41,160 nt of DNA, taken from positions 1 through 41,160 of the forward strand of contig CAMOSU010000008.1 in assembly GCA_946625125.1 (NCBI GenBank), in the 5' to 3' direction. Below the pieces are notes generated by a model. It was not told the DNA's origin, made no database searches, and saw only the letters and a list, made by a program, of their open reading frames with translations. The stretch comes from an uncultured Clostridia bacterium. GTDB taxonomy: Bacteria; Bacillota; Clostridia; Oscillospirales; Oscillospiraceae. Each line of letters begins with the position of its first letter. The stretch's first letter is position 1. Both the position numbers and the translations under genes were made by a program. Shown here piece after piece: positions 26,537 to 36,107 of this stretch.

Positions 26537-28294
26537 ATGCAGACCAAGGACTATCAAAAACGCTCCCTGTTGGGGATTTTCCTGGGCTATTTCCGTCCCC
26601 ATCTGCGGCTGTTTCTGCTGGATATGGGCTGCGCCTTTACAGTCTCCATGATTGATCTGGCCTTTCCTCTTGTGACCCGCAGCGCCCTGTATCAATTGCT
26701 GCCGGACAAGCGCTATGAGACCTTTTTCCTGGTTATGGGGATTATGGTGCTCTGCTACGTGCTGCGCTCGTTTTTGCAGTTTGTCATCGCCTACTGGGGC
26801 CACACCTTCGGCATCCGGGTGGAGGCGGACATCCGACGGGATCTGTTCAGCCACCTCCAATCCCTCAGCTTCAGCTACTACGACAACAACCGAACCGGCC
26901 AGCTTATGAGCCGTTTGACCACGGATCTGTTTGAAATCACGGAGTTGGCCCACCACGGGCCGGAGGACCTGTTTACCTCCATCCTTACCGTCATCGGAGC
27001 CATCATCATTATGTTCACAGTCCAGTGGAAGCTGGCTCTGGTGGTCTGTCTCATGTTCCCGGTGTGCATGTCCCTGATTATCTTCCGGCGGCGCAAAATG
27101 AGTCGGGTTTCCAAAATGGTGAAGCAGCGCACCGCCGGAATCAACGCCGACATTGAATCCTCCCTGTCCGGCTTCCGCACCTCCAAGGCCTTTGCCAACG
27201 AGGCGGCGGAGTACGACAAATTCCTCCACTCCAACGAGCGCTTCAAAACCTCCAAGCGGGAATTCCACAAGGAAATGGGAATCTTCCACGCCACCATGGA
27301 GTTTTTTACCTCGATCCTGCATGTGGTGGTCATCGCCCTGGGGGGCTATCTCATTATGAAGGATCAGATGGACTACCGGGACATCATCACCTTCTCCTTG
27401 TACATCGGCACCTTTGTCAATCCCATCCGAAAAATGGCAACCCTATCGGAAATGCTGGCCAACGGCTTCGCCGGATTGAACCGCTTTGCGGAGATCATGC
27501 GTACCGAACCCACTGTCCAGGACCTGCCGGACGCCCAAGAGCTGGGACCTGTCCGGGGAGATCTGAGTCTGGAGCATGTGAACTTCTCCTACAAGGAGGA
27601 GCTGCCGGTGCTGAAGGACCTGAGTCTGGAGGTTCGGGCCGGGGAGACCATCGCCATTGTCGGCCCCTCCGGGGGCGGCAAAACCACCCTCTGCCAGTTG
27701 ATTCCCCGTTTCTATGAGGCCACAGGCGGCGTCATCCGGGTGGACGGCCAGGACATTCGCCATGTGACCCAGCGTTCTCTGCGGGAGCAGATCGGCATTG
27801 TTCAGCAGGAGGTCTTTCTCTTTGCGGACACCGTGCTGGAGAACATTCGCTACGGCAAGCCGGAGGCCACCATGGAAGAGGTGGTGGAGGCGGCAAAGCG
27901 GGCGGAGATCTATGAGGACATTATGGAAATGCCCGAGGGCTTCGACACCTACGTGGGGGAGCGGGGAACTCTGCTCTCCGGCGGTCAGAAGCAGCGCATT
28001 TCCATTGCCCGCATTTTCCTGAAGAATCCCCCCATTCTGATTCTGGACGAGGCAACCTCCGCCCTGGACAGCATCACCGAGGCCAAAATCCAGCGGGCCT
28101 TCGACGAGCTGGCCAAGGGTCGGACCACCCTGATCATTGCCCACCGTCTGTCCACCATCCACGCGGCCAACCGGGTGGTGGTGATTGCCGACGGAGTGAT
28201 CCGGGAACAGGGGACCCGGGAGGAGCTGTTGGCGAGAAATGGCGTTTTCGCCCAGCTTTATCACACGCAAAATCTGGTGGAAGGCCGATTTTGA
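26537..28294 (+). CDS. ABC transporter, fused permease/ATP-binding (multidrug exporter-like)
   Basis: TM domain plus Walker A GPSGGGKTTL, signature LLSGGQKQRISIARIFL, Walker B ILILDEATSALDS. Confidence 0.95.
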   Translation: MQTKDYQKRSLLGIFLGYFRPHLRLFLLDMGCAFTVSMIDLAFPLVTRSALYQLLPDKRYETFFLVMGIMVLCYVLRSFLQFVIAYWGHTFGIRVEADIRRDLFSHLQSLSFSYYDNNRTGQLMSRLTTDLFEITELAHHGPEDLFTSILTVIGAIIIMFTVQWKLALVVCLMFPVCMSLIIFRRRKMSRVSKMVKQRTAGINADIESSLSGFRTSKAFANEAAEYDKFLHSNERFKTSKREFHKEMGIFHATMEFFTSILHVVVIALGGYLIMKDQMDYRDIITFSLYIGTFVNPIRKMATLSEMLANGFAGLNRFAEIMRTEPTVQDLPDAQELGPVRGDLSLEHVNFSYKEELPVLKDLSLEVRAGETIAIVGPSGGGKTTLCQLIPRFYEATGGVIRVDGQDIRHVTQRSLREQIGIVQQEVFLFADTVLENIRYGKPEATMEEVVEAAKRAEIYEDIMEMPEGFDTYVGERGTLLSGGQKQRISIARIFLKNPPILILDEATSALDSITEAKIQRAFDELAKGRTTLIIAHRLSTIHAANRVVVIADGVIREQGTREELLARNGVFAQLYHTQNLVEGRF

Positions 28295-28304
28295 TAGAAT
28301 TTGA

Positions 28305-28333
28305 TTGCTTTTTGCCATTCATTCTGGTATAAT
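28305..28333 (+). promoter_or_regulatory. Promoter for the amino-sugar operon
   Basis: TTGCTT (28305-28310), 17-bp spacer, TATAAT (28328-28333) with extended -10 TGG. Confidence 0.7.
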
Positions 28334-28360
28334 TCAAATATTAATCCTTTGGAGGTGCCT

Positions 28361-29422
28361 ATGCAGCAGGCGATTCATCATTTTCAGATTATGAGCCAGC
28401 CGGTTCATTGCCGGTCCTTCGGCCACGGCAATATCAACTATACCTTCCAGATCACCACCGACAACGGCAAGCAGTACATTCTGCAAAGAATCAACACCCA
28501 TGTTTTCAAAAACCCGGTGCAGCTCATGCAGAACGTCATCGCCGTGACCCAGCATATCCGCCGCAAGGTGGACGATCCCAACAGGGTACTGAATTTCGTC
28601 CCCGCTCTGGACGGAAGCTACTACTACCGGGACGAGCGGCGGCGTTACTGGCGCTGCTACGAATTTGTGGGGGGCTTCTGCCTGGAGGCTCCGGAGTCCG
28701 ACGCGGATTTCTACGAGAGCGCCGTGGCCTTCGGCCGCTTCCAGGAGCAGCTCTCGGATTTCCCCGCGGAGACTCTGTTTGAAACCATCCCCAACTTCCA
28801 CAATACCCCGGATCGCTACCGCCAGCTCCACATCGCCATGGACGAGGACGCCTGCGACAGACTGCAGTACGTCCAGCGGGAAATCGACTTCATCATGGAA
28901 CGGGAGCAGGAGGCCGGGACCATCCAGCGGATGCTGGAGAGCGGCGAGCTGCCCCTGCGCGTGACCCACAACGACACCAAGCTCAACAACGTCCTGCTGG
29001 ACATGAAGACCCGAAAGGCGCTCTGCGTCCTGGACCTGGACACCGTCATGCCCGGCTCCAGCCTCTTTGACTTTGGCGATTCCATCCGCTTCGGAGCGGC
29101 CACGGCCCCCGAGGACGTGCAGGAGCTCAGCCGCATGAGTCTGGATCTGCACCGCTTCGAGGTCTATACCAAGGGCTATCTGGACGGCTGCCACTCCCTC
29201 ACCAAGCGGGAGATCGAGCTACTGCCCCTGGGCGCCAAGATCATCACTCTGGAGCTTGCCGTGCGCTTCCTGACGGATTATCTGGAATCCGACCACTATT
29301 TCAAGACCCAGTATTCCGACCACAATCTGGTCCGTACCCGGGCGCAGCTTCGTCTGGTGCAGGATATGGAGGCCAAGTGGAATCAAATGCAGAAAATCAT
29401 CGAAAACTATGTGGAGAATTAA
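28361..29422 (+). CDS. nahK: N-acetylhexosamine 1-kinase-like phosphotransferase (APH fold)
   Basis: GHGNINYTFQITTDNGKQYILQRINTHVFKNPVQLMQNV; LPLRVTHNDTKLNNVLLDMKTRKALCVLDLDTVMPGSSLFDFGDSIRFGAATAPED; resembles bifidobacterial NahK as remembered. Confidence 0.82.
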   Translation: MQQAIHHFQIMSQPVHCRSFGHGNINYTFQITTDNGKQYILQRINTHVFKNPVQLMQNVIAVTQHIRRKVDDPNRVLNFVPALDGSYYYRDERRRYWRCYEFVGGFCLEAPESDADFYESAVAFGRFQEQLSDFPAETLFETIPNFHNTPDRYRQLHIAMDEDACDRLQYVQREIDFIMEREQEAGTIQRMLESGELPLRVTHNDTKLNNVLLDMKTRKALCVLDLDTVMPGSSLFDFGDSIRFGAATAPEDVQELSRMSLDLHRFEVYTKGYLDGCHSLTKREIELLPLGAKIITLELAVRFLTDYLESDHYFKTQYSDHNLVRTRAQLRLVQDMEAKWNQMQKIIENYVEN

Positions 29423-29425
29423 GCT

Positions 29426-30832
29426 ATGAAGTATCTTGGTATCGAATTCCCCGTGAAGAATCTGCCCGAGCTGGACCCGGGCTACATTCCCCTGGGACCC
29501 TGGATGGAGTCCTACCTGGCGGGAGCGACAAAGCCCATCTCCATTGCTGTGGAGCGGGACAAGGGTAAGATCACCGTCCGCCACGGCAGAATCTACGGCA
29601 GCCCTGAAATGGCCGAGGCGGATTACCGCTTTGTGGAGCGCTATGTGAAGTTCCTGCTCTGGTCCATCGGCGGCTTCCGGGTCTACATCCTGGGGGCTTC
29701 CGACATTGCCCGGCGGTTGGCGGAGGAGTATGTGTACTTCGAGAACGGCGAGGGGGAAAACGGCAAGCGCTGGTTTGACGTGCAATTCATGTCCGACGTG
29801 TTTGAAAACGGCTTTGAGATCGTGGACTGCCCTGACGCCGCCTCCTTCCCGGCGGAGAACGACGCCTCCGTGTCCGTGGGCGGACACATGGAGGGCTGCC
29901 GCATCGGCTTTGACGCCGGCGGCTCCGACCGCAAGGTTTCCGCTGTGATCGACGGGAAGACCGTGTACTCCGAGGAGGTGGTTTGGTACCCCAAGACCCA
30001 CGCCGATCCCCAGTATCACTATGACGAGATCGTCAAGGCCTTCCAGACCGCCGCTTCCAAAATGCCCAGGGTGGACGGCATCGGCGTTTCCTCCGCCGGC
30101 GTCTTCATCGGCAACGCCCCCATGGTGAGCTCTCTGTTCATCAAGGTTCCCAGAGAGAAGGAGGTCCGCAAGCTGGTGCACACGGTCTTTGACCGGGCTG
30201 CCGCCGCCATCGGTGACGGGACAGTTCCCATTGTGGTGGCCAATGACGGCGACGTGACGGCGCTGGCCGGGGCCATGGGTCTGGGAACCACCGCTGTCAT
30301 GGGAATGGCCATGGGGACCTCCGAGGCCGTGGGCTATGTGGATAAGAAGGGTAATGTCCTGGGCTGGTTCAATGAGCTGGCCTTCGCCCCGGTGGATCTG
30401 TCTGAAAACGCCATGATGGACGAGTGGTCCTATGACATCGGCGTGGGCTGTAAGTACTTCTCTCAGGATGCGGTGATCAAGCTGGCCCCCGCCGCCGGAA
30501 TTGCGCTGGACCAGGGCCTGACTCCCGCGGAAAAGCTGAAGGCAGTCCAGGCCCTTATGGAACAGGACGATCCCCGGGCCGTGAAGATTTACGAGTCCAT
30601 CGGCGTCTACCTGGGCCACACCATGCAGCTCTACTCCATGTTCTACGACGTGGAGCACATGATTGTCCTGGGGCGGGTCATGTCCGGCAAGGGCGGCGAC
30701 ACCATCCTGGCGGAATGCAAGCGGGTCATGGCGGAGGAGTATCCCGCTCTGGCACGGAAGATGACCGTCATGCTCCCGGACGAGAAGACCCGCCGGGTAG
30801 GTCAGGCTGTGGCGGCGGCGTCTTTGCCCTAA
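29426..30832 (+). CDS. ROK-like / actin-fold sugar kinase-like protein with N-terminal extension
   Basis: IGFDAGGSDRKVSAVIDGKTVYSEEVVW (phosphate-1-like) after ~155 N-terminal residues; IVVANDGDVTALAGAMGLG; no CXCGXXGC motif. Confidence 0.7.
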   Translation: MKYLGIEFPVKNLPELDPGYIPLGPWMESYLAGATKPISIAVERDKGKITVRHGRIYGSPEMAEADYRFVERYVKFLLWSIGGFRVYILGASDIARRLAEEYVYFENGEGENGKRWFDVQFMSDVFENGFEIVDCPDAASFPAENDASVSVGGHMEGCRIGFDAGGSDRKVSAVIDGKTVYSEEVVWYPKTHADPQYHYDEIVKAFQTAASKMPRVDGIGVSSAGVFIGNAPMVSSLFIKVPREKEVRKLVHTVFDRAAAAIGDGTVPIVVANDGDVTALAGAMGLGTTAVMGMAMGTSEAVGYVDKKGNVLGWFNELAFAPVDLSENAMMDEWSYDIGVGCKYFSQDAVIKLAPAAGIALDQGLTPAEKLKAVQALMEQDDPRAVKIYESIGVYLGHTMQLYSMFYDVEHMIVLGRVMSGKGGDTILAECKRVMAEEYPALARKMTVMLPDEKTRRVGQAVAAASLP

Positions 30833-30854
30833 ATGACTGGCTTTGGAGGTTACT

Positions 30855-31976
30855 ATGAACTTTAAGAACGCTTATCTCTATACGGAGAATTTTCAATTCG
30901 TCAAGGGCGGCTTTTCCGTGGCGGAGGGCAAATTCTTCGACGTGGGCAAGGAAAAGGCGGACGCCCTGGACCTGGAGGGAGCTTACGTGATCCCCGGTCT
31001 CATTGACGTACACAACCATGGCAATTCCAACGCGGACTTTTCCGACGGCTCCTATGAGGGCGACCTGAAAATGGCCCGTTACCTGGCCAGCGTCGGCGTG
31101 ACGAGCTTTGCGCCTGCCACCATGACTCTGCCCTACGAGACCATTGCCAGAGCACTGGAGGCCGGCCTGCGGCTGCGCAAGCAGCCCGTGGAGGGCGCCG
31201 CCCGGCTGCTGGGCGTCCAGATGGAGGGGCCCTTCTTCTCCGAAAAGAAAAAGGGCGCCCAGAACGGGGAATACCTGCGGCTTCCGGACTTTGCGGCTTT
31301 CCGGAAGCTCTATGAGGACAGCGAGGGGCTGATTTCCATTGTGGACCTGGCCCCGGAGCTGGAAGGTTCTGTGGAATTTGTAAAGCAGGCAAAGGAGCTT
31401 TGCACCGTCTCCATTGCCCACACGGATTCCGACTACGAACATGCCAAGGCGGCCATTGACGCGGGCGTCACCCATCTGACCCATTTGTACAACGCCATGC
31501 CCCCCATTCATCACCGGAAGCCCGGCGTCATCGGCGCCGCCTCGGAAAACGAAGGGGTTTCGGCGGAAATCATCTGCGACGGAATCCACGTCCATCCCGC
31601 TTCCATCCGAATGGCCTTCCGGCTCTTTGGGGCGGAGCGCATGGTGCTGATTTCCGACGCTCTGCGCTGCTGCGGCATGCCGGAGGGCGAATACGAGCTG
31701 GGCGGTCAGCAGGTCTTCCTGGCGGAAAATGTTGCCCGTCTGGCGGACGGTACCATCGCCGGCTCCGCCACCAATCTCTTCGACTGCATGCGCAACGCAG
31801 TTCGTTTTGGCATCCCCAAGGAGGACGCCGTTCGGGCCGCCACCTGGAATCCTGCCCGTCAGATCCACGCTTTGGATCGGGTGGGCTCCATTGCCGACGG
31901 CAAGCTGGCAGATTTCGTGGTCTGCAACGAGGCGCTGACGCCCAGCGCTGTTTACCTGGGCGGCAAGCGGCTTTGA
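30855..31976 (+). CDS. nagA: N-acetylglucosamine-6-phosphate deacetylase
   Basis: YVIPGLIDVHNHGNSNADFSDGSYEGD; LLGVQMEGPFFS; THLYNAMPPIHHRKPGVIG; AEIICDGIHVHP; LISDALRCCGMPEGEYELGG. Confidence 0.93.
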   Translation: MNFKNAYLYTENFQFVKGGFSVAEGKFFDVGKEKADALDLEGAYVIPGLIDVHNHGNSNADFSDGSYEGDLKMARYLASVGVTSFAPATMTLPYETIARALEAGLRLRKQPVEGAARLLGVQMEGPFFSEKKKGAQNGEYLRLPDFAAFRKLYEDSEGLISIVDLAPELEGSVEFVKQAKELCTVSIAHTDSDYEHAKAAIDAGVTHLTHLYNAMPPIHHRKPGVIGAASENEGVSAEIICDGIHVHPASIRMAFRLFGAERMVLISDALRCCGMPEGEYELGGQQVFLAENVARLADGTIAGSATNLFDCMRNAVRFGIPKEDAVRAATWNPARQIHALDRVGSIADGKLADFVVCNEALTPSAVYLGGKRL

Positions 31977-32005
31977 TTATCATTTTTATTGGAGGATTTG
32001 AACCG

Positions 32006-33112
32006 ATGAAACGTTTGTTTGCGATTATTCTGACTCTGTGCCTGATGCTGGCTCTTTGCGCCTGTACCGCGGACGAAAAGAACCCCACCGAGACCGGCTC
32101 CGGGCTTCCCACCGCGGAAGAACCCGTCAACGCCGGTACTGAAACCGGCTCCGGTCCCAACGATACCGGTACTCCCGTGGAGAGCCGTTCCGCCTCCGGC
32201 CGGGAAAACGACCCCAGCGGGGAGGTTCCCAGCTTCCGGATCTACTCTCTGAAGGGTCCCACCTCCATGGGACTTGTCATGCTCCTGAAGGAAAGCATTC
32301 AGGGCCAAAGCTACAACAATTATCAGCCCACCATGTGCACCGGCGCGGACGAAGTGACTGCCGCCCTCATGAGTGGGGACGCCGACATCGCTCTGCTGCC
32401 CGCCAACGCTGCCGCGACGCTTTACAACAAGGCGGGAGGCTTCTCTGTAGTTGCCATCAACACCCTGGGGGTGCTCTATGTGGTGGAAAACGGAGAAAGC
32501 GTTCAGTCCATCGAGGATCTGGCGGGAAAGACGGTCTACCTTACCGGCAAGGGGACTACCCCCGAATATGCCCTGCGTTATCTGCTTTCCGCTCACGGGA
32601 TTGAGGACCAGGTGACTTTGGAATTCAAATCCGAGGCCCAGGAGGTAGTTTCCGCCATGGCGGAGAACACTGCCGGCATCGGTGTGCTGCCCCAGCCCTT
32701 TGTCACCGCTGCCATGGCGCAGAATGAGAAGCTGCGGATTGCCCTGGACTTCAACGAGGAATGGGCCGCTGTGACCCAGGACAGCGTTTTGGTCACTGGC
32801 GTCACCGTGGTCCGCAATGAGGTCCTGGAACAGCAGAAGGGTGCCATTGATACCTTCTTGAAGGAAGCCGCCGACGGGGTGCAGAAGGTTCTGAGCAATC
32901 CCGATCAGGCCGCGCAGATCATTGAGGAGATGGGAATTGTGGCCAAGGCCGCCATTGCCCAGAAAGCCCTGCCCTTCTGCGGCCTGACCTGCATCACCGG
33001 TCCTGAGATGAAATCCATGCTCTCCGGCTATCTGCAGACCCTTTACGACCAGAATCCTCAGGCCATTGGCGAAGCAATGCCCGACGAGGCCTTCTACTAC
33101 ACGGGAGAATGA
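32006..33112 (+). CDS. ABC transporter substrate-binding lipoprotein (NMT1/SsuA-like)
   Basis: MKRLFAIILTLCLMLALCACTADEKN lipobox; MSGDADIALLPANAAATLYNKAGGFSVVAINTLG periplasmic-binding motif. Confidence 0.87.
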   Translation: MKRLFAIILTLCLMLALCACTADEKNPTETGSGLPTAEEPVNAGTETGSGPNDTGTPVESRSASGRENDPSGEVPSFRIYSLKGPTSMGLVMLLKESIQGQSYNNYQPTMCTGADEVTAALMSGDADIALLPANAAATLYNKAGGFSVVAINTLGVLYVVENGESVQSIEDLAGKTVYLTGKGTTPEYALRYLLSAHGIEDQVTLEFKSEAQEVVSAMAENTAGIGVLPQPFVTAAMAQNEKLRIALDFNEEWAAVTQDSVLVTGVTVVRNEVLEQQKGAIDTFLKEAADGVQKVLSNPDQAAQIIEEMGIVAKAAIAQKALPFCGLTCITGPEMKSMLSGYLQTLYDQNPQAIGEAMPDEAFYYTGE

Positions 33113-33115
33113 TCC

Positions 33116-33862
33116 ATGAAGCCTGCCAAATCAACGAAACCATTGTATCGGGGACTGCTTGTGGCCCTGTTTTGGATCGGGGTTTGGCAGGCTGCCTCTA
33201 TGCTGGTGGGGAAGCCTGTGCTCTTTGCCTCCCCTCTGGACACTCTGAAGGCTCTCCTGGCCCTGGTTCCAAGAGGAGATTACTGGCTGGCGGTGGCGGG
33301 CTCTCTGGGCCGGATTGCCCTGGGCTTTGGTCTGGCGCTGCTTTTGGGACTTCTCACCGGGGTGGCGGCCTATCGTTCCTCTCTGATGAAAACTCTGCTC
33401 TCTCCGCTTTTGACCTTGATGAAGACCGTTCCCGTGGCCTCCTTCATCATTCTGGTGCTGGTCTGGTTCGGCTCAAAGCAGTTGGCAGTCATTGTTGCCC
33501 TGCTGGTGGTCTTCCCCCAGATCTATTTTTCCACCCTGTCCGGTCTGAGCAGTCGGGATTCGGAACTGCTGGAGCTTTCCCGGGTCTTTCGGGTTCCCGC
33601 CCGTCGGGTAGCCTGGCAGGTCTACCGTCCGGCGCTGATGCCCTACCTGAAGGGGGCCTGCGCCTCCGCTCTGGGCATGAGCTGGAAGGCCGGCATTGCC
33701 GCGGAGGTCATCGGCACCCCCCTGCATTCCATTGGGGAGCAGATGTATCTGTCCAAGGTCTACATGGCCACGGCGGAGCTCTTTGCCTGGACCCTGACGG
33801 TGATTCTTTTGAGCCTGCTGTTTGAAAAAGCGGTACTCTGGTTGATGGGAAGGGTAGGGTAG
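33116..33862 (+). CDS. ABC transporter permease (SsuC/TauC-like)
   Basis: Six TM; LLLTLMKTVPVASFIILVLVWFGSKQLAVIVALLVVFPQIYFSTLSGL; EVIGTPLHSIGEQMYLSKVYM. Confidence 0.88.
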   Translation: MKPAKSTKPLYRGLLVALFWIGVWQAASMLVGKPVLFASPLDTLKALLALVPRGDYWLAVAGSLGRIALGFGLALLLGLLTGVAAYRSSLMKTLLSPLLTLMKTVPVASFIILVLVWFGSKQLAVIVALLVVFPQIYFSTLSGLSSRDSELLELSRVFRVPARRVAWQVYRPALMPYLKGACASALGMSWKAGIAAEVIGTPLHSIGEQMYLSKVYMATAELFAWTLTVILLSLLFEKAVLWLMGRVG

Positions 33863-33864
33863 CT

Positions 33865-34431
33865 ATGGATATACAGATTGTGGGACTTTCCCATCGCTTT
33901 GGGGACAAGGTGATATTTCAGGATTTCTCCCTTTGCCTGAGGGAAGGCGGGCTCTACGGACTCACAGCTCCCTCCGGCCGGGGGAAAACCACCCTGCTGC
34001 GGATTCTTCTGGGACTGCAAAAGCCGGACAGTGCTGAGATCAGCGGAGGCCTGCGATACAGCGCGGTGTTTCAAAGAGACTGCCTGCTTCCGGGTCAAAC
34101 TCCCGTGGAACAGCTTCTCTACGTCCGAGGTGGGAAACGGAACCGGAGGGAATGCCGGGAATTTCTGGCGGAGCTTCTGCCGGGGGACAGTCTGGAGCAG
34201 CCTGTGGAGGAGCTTTCCGGAGGGATGCAGCGCAGAACCGCCATTGCCAGAGCTCTGTGGGCGGAGAGCGACTGCGTGTTGATGGACGAGCCCTTTATCG
34301 GGCTGGACCCGGAGACCCTGCGGCATACCATGGACTTTATTCTGGCCCACCGAAGAAGCAGGACCCTTCTGCTCTCCACCCACCAAAAGGAGCTGCTTCA
34401 GGATTACGGTTTGGAATGGATTACAATATAG
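33865..34431 (+). CDS. ABC transporter ATP-binding protein (short, 188 aa)
   Basis: Walker A APSGRGKTTLLRILLG; signature ELSGGMQRRTAIARALW; Walker B DCVLMDEPFIGLDP. Confidence 0.9.
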   Translation: MDIQIVGLSHRFGDKVIFQDFSLCLREGGLYGLTAPSGRGKTTLLRILLGLQKPDSAEISGGLRYSAVFQRDCLLPGQTPVEQLLYVRGGKRNRRECREFLAELLPGDSLEQPVEELSGGMQRRTAIARALWAESDCVLMDEPFIGLDPETLRHTMDFILAHRRSRTLLLSTHQKELLQDYGLEWITI

Positions 34432-34437
34432 AAAACA

Positions 34438-34472
34438 CAGCCCCTTCGGAGACCTTTTCTCCGAGGGGGCTG
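34438..34472 (+). terminator. Rho-independent-like hairpin terminator between convergent transcription units
   Basis: CAGCCCCTTCGGAG-ACCTTTT-CTCCGAGGGGGCTG, 14-bp stem with one G-T wobble. Confidence 0.75.
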
Positions 34473-34485
34473 CTGTTATGACGGA

Positions 34486-35880
<1,395 letters not shown>

Positions 35881-35919
35881 AAATCATTCCCGCTTTCTGT
35901 TTTATGCTAAGTGCCACAT

Positions 35920-35948
35920 ATTATAACACAGGTTTTTCTGTTTCGCAA
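35920..35948 (-). promoter_or_regulatory. asnS promoter
   Basis: Minus-strand TTGCGA (35943-35948), 17-bp spacer, TATAAT (35920-35925). Confidence 0.7.
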
Positions 35949-36016
35949 GAGCTTGTAATTCTTTTTCTTCGCTTTTCCTGTCTGACGGGATATTTCTGTT
36001 TCTTCTTCACAGCTTA

Positions 36017-36045
36017 TTGACTTTTTGTGGGAAGAGAATTAGAAT
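36017..36045 (+). promoter_or_regulatory. Promoter for the pullulanase-amylase gene
   Basis: TTGACT (36017-36022), 17-bp spacer, TAGAAT (36040-36045); AAAGGAG ribosome-binding site before ATG 36108. Confidence 0.7.
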
Positions 36046-36107
36046 ATTTATGCGGATACACAGGAATCTGTGCGTCAAAGATAAGGCATTCAGAAAGGAG
36101 AATGAGT

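Noticed and set aside
25060-26547. 495-aa minus-strand ORF opposite the MATE transporter
   Set aside because: Shadow ORF rich in His/Gln/Gly with no motif.
32090-32180. Repeated ACCGGCTCCGG-type segments near the 5' end of the lipoprotein gene
   Set aside because: Encodes a Thr/Gly/Ser/Glu-rich linker after the lipobox, a common feature of Gram-positive lipoproteins.
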